Positions 1 to 5,854 of a stretch of 5,854 bases of DNA are shown here, piece after piece. The position numbers were made by a program, and so were the translations under genes. The notes under the pieces were generated by a model that saw only the letters and a program-made list of their open reading frames with translations, did not search any database and was not told the DNA's origin. Every line of letters begins with the position of its first letter. The stretch's first letter is position 1. Source of the stretch: CAZSLZ01 sp964607865. GTDB taxonomy: Bacteria; Vulcanimicrobiota; JAJTBE01; CAZSLZ01. The DNA lies in assembly GCA_964607865.1 (NCBI GenBank), contig CAZSLZ010000162.1:1-5854 (forward strand), written 5' to 3'.

Positions 1-540
1 CGAGGTTTCCGCCAGGGGAAATTCTTCCGAAGGCAACACTTCGTCGGGCAAAGCTTCGTTAAATTCAAAGCCGAATTCAGGCTTTTCCTCCAGGACTTCC
101 TCCACCAGCTCCCTGCCTTCTTTATCGGCCTCTGCCGTTTCTTCTTCAAGTTCTTCTTCCAGTACCTGGGATGAAGTCATGAGGGCTTCCCGGGGTTGTT
201 CCAGGGTAGATTCCACCATTTCCTGCTCTTCCTGGGTGGCTTCTTCCACGGGAGCTTCCTCAACTGCAGGCAACTCTTCCACAGGAACCCCGGGTTCGGT
301 TTTAACTGTCGGTTCTTCGGTTTCTTCAATTAACTGGTTTAATTCTTCAATTTCCATGGTTTCCTGTGGGGCAATTGCAGTATCGATCTCGGGTATTTCT
401 TCAACCGGGGGTTCTGAAACTTCTTCGCCGGGAATGACTTCAATGAAATCGGAAATATTTTCCAGAGTTTCTTCCTGCTCTGTTTTTTCCCCCAGGACAA
501 CTTCTATGGTGGGCAAATTTTCTTCCAATTCTTCAGTTGG
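1..540 (-). other. Acidic low-complexity tail of the downstream protein (residues 400-579, continuing)
   Basis: In this 180-residue stretch I count 58 Glu and 4 Asp against 4 Lys and 2 Arg. Short hydrophobic-Pro-acidic patches recur: ENLPTIE, EVIPGEE, VEEIPEID, VEELPAVEE, EVLPSEE. It has no globular pattern. On the plus strand it appears as long TTC/CTTCTTCC pyrimidine tracts, the complement of GAA codons. It is probably a disordered linker or binding tail, and the part beyond the window is unknown. Confidence 0.8.
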
Positions 541-1737
541 TTTGAAATATTTTTTAACAATTAAATCATCAATTTCCATGCTGGTCTGGGGTTGAAAGCG
601 CGCTAAAAGGTTTCTTAAATATATGTCTTTATTTTGCGCATAACTTTCTTTTATGACTTCTTCCAGGTTTACCAGGCCTTCCACCAGGGAAATTGGGTAT
701 TCATTGAAATTCTTCAGATACAGGCGTACCCCTATGGGAACCGGGTGAGAAGTTACCAGAATAGCGCGGAAAGGTTTATAAAATTTCACTCTTGCCAGGA
801 AAAGAAAAATATCCTGCATCCTCATGGGGGAATCCCAGACTTCAAACATTAAAAAATTGTCCAGGCTGGCAGAGAAAACATCAAAAATTCTGCCATTTTT
901 TTCACTTTTGTACCGCAAATCGTTTATTGCCAGGTTCATATCCTCCAACATGGTTACCAGGTAAACTCCCAGCCAGTAATTGGGTTTGGAAAACTTTTCC
1001 CCCAACTCTGAACACTTTATATGGGGAGAAACCCTTTCTTTAGATATGAGAGTACCACAGGAAAAACACTTAAAACCGTGGCTTTTTACTTCTTCCAGGG
1101 CTTTGAGTGAATTCACCTTGCTGATCTGCTGTCCGCTTTTCTTACAGAAAATGTAGAATTCGCGTTCGATGAGGCCCAGTTTTTCAAGTTGGTTAATTAA
1201 TTGAGGAGTTTCATAATCTTCAGGGCCCTGGGTTATATCTTCGAAAAAGCATGCCCCGGTTTCTTGAATTTTATGAAGAATGCTTCTTAATTTTTCATCA
1301 TTTAAAGCTATGGAAGCTTTTTTTTCTTCCAGAGGAACTTCGAATTCCAGGGAAACTTCCTTTATATTGGCAAATTGCTGGTTCTGGGTTTCCAGGGCTT
1401 CCCAGTTTAAAGTTTTTGCCTGATCCAGGTTATTTATAATTAATTCCTTATAGCCATTATAAACTTCGCTGCCCTCCCCGTTTTCAATAAGAGTCCCGAT
1501 TTCCAGCTCTTCCCCCTGTTCATTGGTTAAAAAATAGAGTAATTGTCCGGTTTCGGAAAAAAATAACTCTCCAGAAATCTTTGATTCTTCTTCTTTTTCT
1601 TCTATCCCAATTTTCTTCAGAAAATCAAATTTGACCTCATGAATCAAAGGCTGAAAGCAGGAAGAAATTGCATCCCATATACGGACAATGTCCTGTTCTT
1701 CCATGGATAAATTTAATTTCTGTCTGATAATATTCAT
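1..1737 (-). CDS. Putative winged-helix / Cys-cluster / degenerate PD-(D/E)XK-like protein with acidic tail (3' end outside window)
   Basis: Seen: the frame is open from ATG 1737 to the window edge, 579 codons without a stop, so the C-terminus is missing. The start has AAGGAGT at 1744-1750, 7 nt upstream. No signal peptide or membrane segment is visible. Residues 1-140 are of unknown fold. Residues 145-200 look like a winged helix (ILHKIQETGACFF ... TPQLINQLEKLGLIER). Cysteines C198, C224, C227 and C242 could bind zinc, but only C224-F-S-C227 is a full knuckle; the first reads CKKS. Residues 243-345 resemble a restriction-endonuclease-like core: a helix, then GRIFDV (D286), LDNFLMFEVW (E299, W301), a helix, and the strand AILVTS. 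The motif-III Lys is Trp, so catalysis is doubtful. Residues 400-579 are 32% Glu with six basic residues. It follows the TPR gene by 24 bp, so it is probably cotranscribed with it. The gene is certain; the domain assignments are inference and I recognise no named family. Confidence 0.9.
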   Translation of the reverse strand, partial: MNIIRQKLNLSMEEQDIVRIWDAISSCFQPLIHEVKFDFLKKIGIEEKEEESKISGELFFSETGQLLYFLTNEQGEELEIGTLIENGEGSEVYNGYKELIINNLDQAKTLNWEALETQNQQFANIKEVSLEFEVPLEEKKASIALNDEKLRSILHKIQETGACFFEDITQGPEDYETPQLINQLEKLGLIEREFYIFCKKSGQQISKVNSLKALEEVKSHGFKCFSCGTLISKERVSPHIKCSELGEKFSKPNYWLGVYLVTMLEDMNLAINDLRYKSEKNGRIFDVFSASLDNFLMFEVWDSPMRMQDIFLFLARVKFYKPFRAILVTSHPVPIGVRLYLKNFNEYPISLVEGLVNLEEVIKESYAQNKDIYLRNLLARFQPQTSMEIDDLIVKKYFKPTEELEENLPTIEVVLGEKTEQEETLENISDFIEVIPGEEVSEPPVEEIPEIDTAIAPQETMEIEELNQLIEETEEPTVKTEPGVPVEELPAVEEAPVEEATQEEQEMVESTLEQPREALMTSSQVLEEELEEETAEADKEGRELVEEVLEEKPEFGFEFNEALPDEVLPSEEFPLAETS

Positions 1738-1743
1738 TTTATA

Positions 1744-1750
1744 ACTCCTT
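1744..1750 (-). promoter_or_regulatory. Ribosome binding site of the downstream gene
   Basis: AAGGAGT with the AGGAG core 7 nt from the ATG at 1737. It lies inside the 24-nt gap after the TPR stop codon, so ribosomes can reinitiate efficiently on the same transcript. No promoter or terminator fits in the gap. Confidence 0.85.
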
Positions 1751-1761
1751 TAAGAAGTGTT

Positions 1762-4700
1762 TCAAACCGATTCTCCCAAGCGGTCCAGCTCTTTGGCTAT
1801 TTTCTTCTTGAAACGTTCATTGTTCAATTTTGAAGCAATTTTGTATGCTTTTTTCAATTGTTTAATGGAATCCTGTTTTCTTTTCCTTTTGTTTAAAACT
1901 AATGCCAGGTTATAATGGGCATTCAAATTGTTGGGATCTATCTCCAAAGTCTTTTTATATGTTTCGATTACCTTGTCCAGTTTTCCCGCCTTGGCATAAG
2001 CTACCCCAAGGTTGTAATAAACCTTGGCATCCTGTGGGTTCAATTCCAGGGCTTTCTTATAATAGTCAATTGCATCATCCAGCCTGTTGGTGGCGGAATG
2101 AGCTATCCCAAGATTCGCATATGCCTCCTTTAAGTCGGGGTCCAACTCCACAGCTTTCTTCAATAATTTAATGGAAAGATCGATTTTTCCCTGCCGGAAG
2201 TAAACCAACCCCAGTTTACTGTGAGCCACAGCATTTTCAGGCTCCAATTCTATTGCCCTCTCATAGGCGGTACCTGCTCTGTCCAGTTGCCCTTTCTGGG
2301 TATATAACAACCCCAGGCTTTCATAAGGTTTCGACCACAGTGGTTTATGTTCACGGGCTTCTTTAAATTCTTCCAAAGCTTCATCATATTTTCCCTTGCG
2401 CAATAAAATATTACCCAGCCCATAACGGGCTTCAGCGTATGTGTGATCCATGGAAATTGCCTTATGGTAATTGCTGCTGCTTAAATCCCATTTTCCCACA
2501 GAATAAAATATATCCCCCAGAAGAGAATAGATTTCCGGGGTGTGGGAAATATTTAAAGCTTTTTCCAGCGCTTTTATTGCCAGTTCATAGTCTTTGCGGC
2601 AAATATAGGTTTTTCCGATGTGAATCTGCAGATCAAGGTCTCTGGGATCCAGATCCAGTGCCTGCTGAAATTCTTCAATTGCCAGTTCCATCTCGTCCCT
2701 GCGTTGGTACAACTTGCCAAGCTCCCTGTGGGCTGAAACAAAATCCGGGTTTTCGTTTATTACATGCCGGAACTCGGCCAGAGCCTGATCCAATTGATTC
2801 ATCTCAAGAAGGCACTTTGCCAGTGCAAAATTGATTTTCAAGGGAACTTCTTCATAAAAAGCTGCAGCTTTTTTCAATTCCTGGTAAGCCAGCTCCCAGT
2901 TTTCCTGTTTCATAAAAAGTTGCCCCAACCGGTATCGGGCCAACTTCTCTTCATATTGGCCAACAGCTTGGTTTAAATACATTTCAGCTTCCGGGTAATC
3001 CTGTAACTCCAGGTTTATAATTCCCATCAAGTAGGACATGTCTTTCATATCTTCTTCGGGCTGGGTAATATTTCTGAAGGCATCCAGAGCCTGTCGTAAC
3101 TGCCCGAGTGGAAAATATGACTTCCCCAGATAATAATTTGTCCTGAATTTCTTTTCTTCAGGTTCCAGCTCCAGAGTACATTCGAAAGCTGAGGCTGCCC
3201 TGTGGTATAAACCCTGCATATAGAAAGCTTCCCCAAGATAATAATGAAATTCCCACACTTCATTGTTCAATTCAATGCCAGCTTCAAACTTTTCCACTGC
3301 TTCCGCCGGGCGGTTCTGGTTCAGCAAGGTTCGTCCCAGATAATAATGCGACATGGGCTGCCGGGAATCAAGTTGAAGTGCTGCCTTAAATCTTTCCTGG
3401 GCTTCTTCTGTCATTCCCTGGTTGAAATAAGTCAGGCCCAGCATATAATGATAACCGGCAATTTCTGAATCAATCTCCAGTGCCTTGTTAAATGAGTTCT
3501 GGGCTTCCTCATAGTTTTTCAAGCTTCGATAAGAACAACCCAGTTGGTAATGATAATCGCTGTTACGGGGCATCAATCTGCAAGCCTCGATCAGTTTTTC
3601 CACCGCTTTCTCATGGTTTTCCATTTGCTGGTAAATCCTGGCGCAATTGTAATAATATGTGGAGTTCTCGGGAGATTGCCCGATGGCGGTTTCATATTCT
3701 TTAACCGCCTCTTCAAACTGCTTAAGTTTTTGATAAGAGTATGCCAGATCAAAATGAACTCCGTGGCGATAAGGGGTAATTGAAACAGCCTTTCTTAATG
3801 AGGTTACGGATAACTTCCAGTAACCCAGCTCCTGGTAAACTCTGCCCATCTCATAGTAAGCATCAAAATGCCGGGGGTTAAGGTTTACCACCCTGCGGAA
3901 ACTTTCCATTGCCAGATCCCATTGCTCAATTTTCTGGTATGCCATACCCAGGGCGTAATGCACATGAGCATTCTGGCAGTTCAAATTCAGAGAGGCCCTG
4001 TATTCTTCTATGGCTTCCTTATAAAGGTTCATTCCTGAATAAGCCAGGCCAATCCAGTAATGAATCTGGCTCTTCCCCGGCTTCAAAGAGAGAGCTTTTC
4101 CATACTGTATCAATGCCAGCTCCAGTTTGCCCAATTCGTGATATGCACGTCCCATAGCTGCCAGTATATCAGGGTTGTCCGGGTTCAGGCTTAATGCTTT
4201 CTGATAACGTTTTATTGCCAGGTCTAACCTTCCCAGCCGGGCGAATGATATTCCCAGCATAAAATGGGCTTGATCCATTTCCGGTTCCAACTCTATCGCC
4301 CGCTGATATTCCCTGTTGGCAAGATTGAAATTACCCAGCCTGGAATAAACCCGGCCCAGTTCAAAATAAGCCCGGGGCTGGCCCGGTTCCAGATCTAAGG
4401 AAATTTTATACTCTGCTATGGCCATGTCCAGCAAACCCAACTTGGAATAGACCATGCCCAGATTAAAATGAATGTTGGCATCGTTGGGATCCAGGTCCAC
4501 AGCCTTGAGAAATTCCTGGATTGCTTCCTGGTAATATTCAAGTTTTGCGAAAACCAGGCCTAGGTTGTTGTGGGTGTATGGGTCATTGGGGTTGATTTCC
4601 AGGGCGCTTTTATATGCCTCGATAGCTTCCTGGTTTTTTTCCATTCGAAACAGAGAACGTCCCAGGTTATAATGATAGTAAGCATCAAGGGGATTAATTT

Positions 4701-5448
4701 CAATAGCCTTCTGAAATTCCTCACAGGCTTCAGGAAAATTTCCCAGAGAGGAATAGACCAGGCCCAATTGATAATAACAAGGGGCAAAATCAGGTTTTTT
4801 TTCAATAGATATTAAAAACTGCTCGATGGCTTCATCCGCCCGGTTCATCCGAACCATTACCATGCCCAGGTGATAATGAATTTGATCATAGTCAGAGTTT
4901 TGCTCCACAATTTCCTGAAATTCATCCAGCGCCATATCAAACTTGCCCTGCCGGTAATATGCTTTGCCCAGATTAAAGCGGGCTTCCAAATCACGGGGAT
5001 TTCGCCGCACGGCCTTCTGAAATTCCTCCACACCCTGAAGGCGTTCCAGCTCCTGCTGAATACGCCTTTCTCCCACAGAATCATTACGGTTTTGTACTAT
5101 TTTAAGAGCAACTTCCAACTCGGTAATTGCCTTGTCCCTCATTCCATCTTTTTCGTAAGCCAGGCCCAGGTTATAATGGGCGCGCATGAAATTGGGGGAG
5201 ATAGCCAGTACTTCCTGCCATTCCTTTATGGCCATATCAAGTTTGCCCTGCCGATAATAAACAGTTCCCAGATCATAATGGCTCTGCACATGCTCGGGAT
5301 TAATCCCTATTGCTTTTTTAAATTCTGAAATAGCCTGGGAAAGCTTATTTTGGTATAAATACTGTGAACCTTTCTGATAGTGCCGTTGCACGTCGTCCAC
5401 CAGAGAAGAATTGTCTTTCCCGCCAGCCTGATTGTGAATATGATCCAC
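1762..5448 (-). CDS. Giant TPR-only scaffold protein, about 34 tetratricopeptide repeats
   Basis: The product has 1228 residues and starts at GTG (5446-5448). AGGAG lies 7 nt upstream, and the first in-frame Met falls well inside the repeats, so GTG is the convincing start. Residues 1-19 are a short polar leader with no signal peptide or membrane segment, implying a cytosolic protein. From residue 20 to the end the chain divides into 34-residue units with the TPR consensus (L7, G8, Y11, A20, F24, A27, P32), for example VQSHYDLGTVYYRQGK at 54. Repeat 3 (88-153) carries a 32-residue extension. Repeats 21-27 (732-970) deviate in length (36, 34, 33, 35, 34, 34, 33). Residues 1205-1224 form a charged capping helix. 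TPR arrays build superhelical protein-binding surfaces, and no catalytic domain is attached, so a scaffold or assembly role is the reasonable inference. The partner is unknown; the cotranscribed downstream product is the first candidate. Confidence 0.97.
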   Translation of the reverse strand: MDHIHNQAGGKDNSSLVDDVQRHYQKGSQYLYQNKLSQAISEFKKAIGINPEHVQSHYDLGTVYYRQGKLDMAIKEWQEVLAISPNFMRAHYNLGLAYEKDGMRDKAITELEVALKIVQNRNDSVGERRIQQELERLQGVEEFQKAVRRNPRDLEARFNLGKAYYRQGKFDMALDEFQEIVEQNSDYDQIHYHLGMVMVRMNRADEAIEQFLISIEKKPDFAPCYYQLGLVYSSLGNFPEACEEFQKAIEINPLDAYYHYNLGRSLFRMEKNQEAIEAYKSALEINPNDPYTHNNLGLVFAKLEYYQEAIQEFLKAVDLDPNDANIHFNLGMVYSKLGLLDMAIAEYKISLDLEPGQPRAYFELGRVYSRLGNFNLANREYQRAIELEPEMDQAHFMLGISFARLGRLDLAIKRYQKALSLNPDNPDILAAMGRAYHELGKLELALIQYGKALSLKPGKSQIHYWIGLAYSGMNLYKEAIEEYRASLNLNCQNAHVHYALGMAYQKIEQWDLAMESFRRVVNLNPRHFDAYYEMGRVYQELGYWKLSVTSLRKAVSITPYRHGVHFDLAYSYQKLKQFEEAVKEYETAIGQSPENSTYYYNCARIYQQMENHEKAVEKLIEACRLMPRNSDYHYQLGCSYRSLKNYEEAQNSFNKALEIDSEIAGYHYMLGLTYFNQGMTEEAQERFKAALQLDSRQPMSHYYLGRTLLNQNRPAEAVEKFEAGIELNNEVWEFHYYLGEAFYMQGLYHRAASAFECTLELEPEEKKFRTNYYLGKSYFPLGQLRQALDAFRNITQPEEDMKDMSYLMGIINLELQDYPEAEMYLNQAVGQYEEKLARYRLGQLFMKQENWELAYQELKKAAAFYEEVPLKINFALAKCLLEMNQLDQALAEFRHVINENPDFVSAHRELGKLYQRRDEMELAIEEFQQALDLDPRDLDLQIHIGKTYICRKDYELAIKALEKALNISHTPEIYSLLGDIFYSVGKWDLSSSNYHKAISMDHTYAEARYGLGNILLRKGKYDEALEEFKEAREHKPLWSKPYESLGLLYTQKGQLDRAGTAYERAIELEPENAVAHSKLGLVYFRQGKIDLSIKLLKKAVELDPDLKEAYANLGIAHSATNRLDDAIDYYKKALELNPQDAKVYYNLGVAYAKAGKLDKVIETYKKTLEIDPNNLNAHYNLALVLNKRKRKQDSIKQLKKAYKIASKLNNERFKKKIAKELDRLGESV
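1825..5391 (-). repeat. 102-bp imperfect tandem coding repeat (TPR array)
   Basis: The 34-residue protein repeat shows in the DNA as a 102-bp period. On the plus strand it recurs as CCCAG-(G/A)TT-ATAATG-like blocks, the complement of codons for His-Tyr-Asn-Leu-Gly. For example, the same 16 nt occur at 1905-1920 and 5166-5181. Copies are well diverged between these anchors, so the array is old and was not recently expanded by slippage or conversion. There are 34 units from residue 20 to about 1208, without spacers apart from the extension after repeat 3. Confidence 0.93.
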
Positions 5449-5454
5449 TAATTT

Positions 5455-5460
5455 GCTCCT
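5455..5460 (-). promoter_or_regulatory. Ribosome binding site fixing the GTG start of the TPR gene
   Basis: AGGAGC on the minus strand, with the AGGAG core 7 nt from the GTG at 5448. This is the same core and spacing as for the downstream gene, and it decides the start because no suitably placed ATG exists. Confidence 0.85.
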
Positions 5461-5543
5461 GATTATTTATTTAGAACAACTTTGATAATTTTTGACAGAA
5501 TGGCAAATGAATCCTGCCTGAAATATAAAGGGTAAAACATGAT

Positions 5544-5572
5544 ATTTTACAATGTTTTAAGAAAAACTTCAA
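5544..5572 (-). promoter_or_regulatory. Sigma70-like promoter of the TPR operon
   Basis: On the minus strand, TTGAAG (5567-5572) is followed after exactly 17 nt by TAAAAT (5544-5549), matching the -35 and -10 consensus at 4/6 and 5/6 positions. The region just upstream on that strand is a long T-rich tract (5588-5604), which could act as an UP element. The transcript would have a leader of about 90 nt. AT-rich DNA gives chance matches, so this is a prediction. Confidence 0.5.
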
Positions 5573-5652
5573 CAATATGTAACATTGAAAAAAAGAAAAA
5601 AAACATGCGGGGCAAAAACCAACATATTCTGTTTCTCAGATGTCCGCCATAT

Positions 5653-5686
5653 CGTCATTGCCAGCCTCGAAAAGGCGTGGCAATCT
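5653..5686. repeat. REP-like palindromic repeat (CGTCATTG ... GTGGCAATCT hairpin)
   Basis: ATTGCCA (5657-5663) pairs perfectly with TGGCAAT (5678-5684). Inside that, GCCT (5664-5667) pairs with AGGC (5673-5676), leaving a CGAAA loop and a single bulged G5677: an 11-bp stem. The flanks CGTC before and CT after match the interspersed palindromes of the CGTCATTGCGAG...GTGGCAATCT type known from many bacterial genomes. No T-run follows on either strand, so it is not an intrinsic terminator. The genome-wide copy number cannot be seen here. Confidence 0.6.
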
Positions 5687-5745
5687 AAAAAACACCTCGT
5701 CATTATAAAATATTAACAAAGTAAAATATTATCTGTAAGCAATTC

Positions 5746-5761
5746 GACAATTGTTATTGTC
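5746..5761 (+). promoter_or_regulatory. Inverted repeat, candidate operator over the prepilin -35
   Basis: GACAAT-tgtt-ATTGTC is a perfect 6-bp dyad with a 4-nt centre that overlaps the proposed -35 of the plus-strand gene. Its size and position suit binding of a dimeric regulator, which cannot be named from the sequence. Confidence 0.35.
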
Positions 5762-5780
5762 ATTTTTTTACTATTATAAA
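5751..5780 (+). promoter_or_regulatory. Possible promoter of the prepilin gene
   Basis: TTGTTA (5751-5756), an 18-nt spacer, then TATAAA (5775-5780), which would start transcription roughly 30 nt before the ATG at 5817. TATTAT at 5772 is an alternative -10. No sigma54 -24/-12 pair was seen, although pilin genes often use one. The match is modest. Confidence 0.35.
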
Positions 5781-5801
5781 ATATGACTGGAAAAAATCAG
5801 A

Positions 5802-5806
5802 AAGGA
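5802..5806 (+). promoter_or_regulatory. Ribosome binding site of the prepilin gene
   Basis: AAGGA with 10 nt to the ATG at 5817, slightly long but usable. The tiny ATG-AAG-TAA reading frame at 5808-5816 lies between the SD and the start and could affect initiation. Confidence 0.6.
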
Positions 5807-5816
5807 AATGAAGTAA

Positions 5817-5854
5817 ATGAAAAAACGTGGTTTTACCCTTATTGAGCTTATGAT
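5817..5854 (+). CDS. Type IV prepilin / pseudopilin N-terminus (partial)
   Basis: Only the first twelve codons are present, reading MKKRGFTLIELM, with two bases of the next. This is the class III prepilin leader: a short basic leader ending in Gly, cleavage by prepilin peptidase between G5 and F6, N-methylation of the new Phe, and Glu at mature position 5, followed by the start of the hydrophobic assembly helix. The product should be a major or minor type IV pilin or a type II secretion pseudopilin; the leader alone cannot separate them. AAGGA lies 10 nt upstream of the ATG. An earlier ATG at 5808 reads only Met-Lys-stop and ends at this start, so it is not the gene start. The gene is divergent from the TPR operon. 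Confidence 0.9.
   Translation, partial: MKKRGFTLIELM

Larger units (their letters stand above)
5702..5784 (+). repeat. 12-bp direct repeats flanking the prepilin control region
   Basis: ATTATAAAATAT occurs at 5702-5713 and again at 5773-5784, 71 bp apart. The second copy contains the proposed -10. The first copy follows a second TCGTCATT (5697-5704), whose other copy begins the REP-like hairpin at 5652. AT-rich DNA makes chance repeats of this size plausible. Confidence 0.4.
5449..5816. other. Divergent intergenic region, 368 bp
   Basis: This AT-rich region separates the minus-strand TPR operon from the plus-strand prepilin gene. It contains both proposed promoters, the candidate operator, the REP-like hairpin and the short repeats listed separately. 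Between about 5588 and 5650 I see only an A-rich tract and unremarkable sequence. I found no ORF with an SD, tRNA or recognisable riboswitch in it. Confidence 0.75.

Noticed and set aside
179..595. Plus-strand Ser-rich open frame of 138 codons
   Set aside because: It is the antisense reading of the Glu-rich tail (GAA codons give TTC tracts) with no SD or family.
1..1737. Pseudogene or non-coding stretch left of the TPR gene
   Set aside because: Codon-by-codon reading shows an uninterrupted frame of 579 codons with a strong SD; it merely lacks a stop inside the window.
4870..5328. Plus-strand open frame of 152 codons, and several others of 62-131 codons across 1902-4815
   Set aside because: They lie antisense to the TPR gene, repeat with its 102-bp period, lack SD sites and encode no recognisable protein; they are shadows.
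1825..5391. CRISPR-like or satellite array with 102-bp period
   Set aside because: The period equals one TPR (34 codons), the frame is continuous and copies are diverged as coding sequence.
1762..5448. O-GlcNAc transferase-like protein
   Set aside because: The TPRs resemble those of such enzymes, but no glycosyltransferase domain follows; the protein ends with a capping helix.
5653..5686. Intrinsic terminator
   Set aside because: The stem has no following T-run on either strand and sits between two divergent gene starts, where no transcript should end.

Overview
The window carries two complete or near-complete gene bodies on the minus strand, and the first codons of a third gene on the plus strand. 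The base composition is moderate to slightly AT-rich, with good Shine-Dalgarno sites and a type IV prepilin leader, so it is bacterial. Nothing here fixes the phylum. A very long TPR protein, a family-orphan neighbour and a CGTCATTG...GTGGCAATCT palindromic repeat would suit an environmental or candidate-phylum genome, but that is inference.

Layout. Positions 5448 to 1762 (minus) encode a 1228-residue protein made almost entirely of about 34 tetratricopeptide repeats, read from a GTG start with a strong SD. After 24 bp, a second minus-strand gene starts at 1737 and stays open to the left edge of the window (579 codons visible, no stop). It was read by hand. It has an N-terminal region of unknown fold, then a probable winged-helix segment, a Cys cluster with one CxxC knuckle, a segment resembling a PD-(D/E)XK nuclease core with the catalytic Lys replaced by Trp, and a very acidic Glu/Pro-rich tail of at least 180 residues. 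The tight spacing and separate SD sites indicate one transcription unit, TPR gene first.

Positions 5449 to 5816 form a divergent intergenic region. It holds a good sigma70-like promoter for the TPR operon, a weaker promoter for the plus-strand gene, a 16-bp inverted repeat over that promoter's -35, a REP-like hairpin and short AT-rich direct repeats. At 5817 a plus-strand gene begins with a classic class III prepilin signal (MKKRG|FTLIELM) and runs off the right edge.

Working model (inference): the TPR protein is a cytoplasmic scaffold, and the cotranscribed protein is a probable non-catalytic, nuclease-derived partner whose acidic tail could mediate contacts. Their neighbourhood with a pilin/pseudopilin gene is divergent and need not be functional. 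The most notable internal signal is that repeat 3 of the TPR array carries a C-terminal-cap-like extension matching, without gaps, the real cap at the end of the protein. This suggests fusion of a short capped TPR unit onto a longer array.
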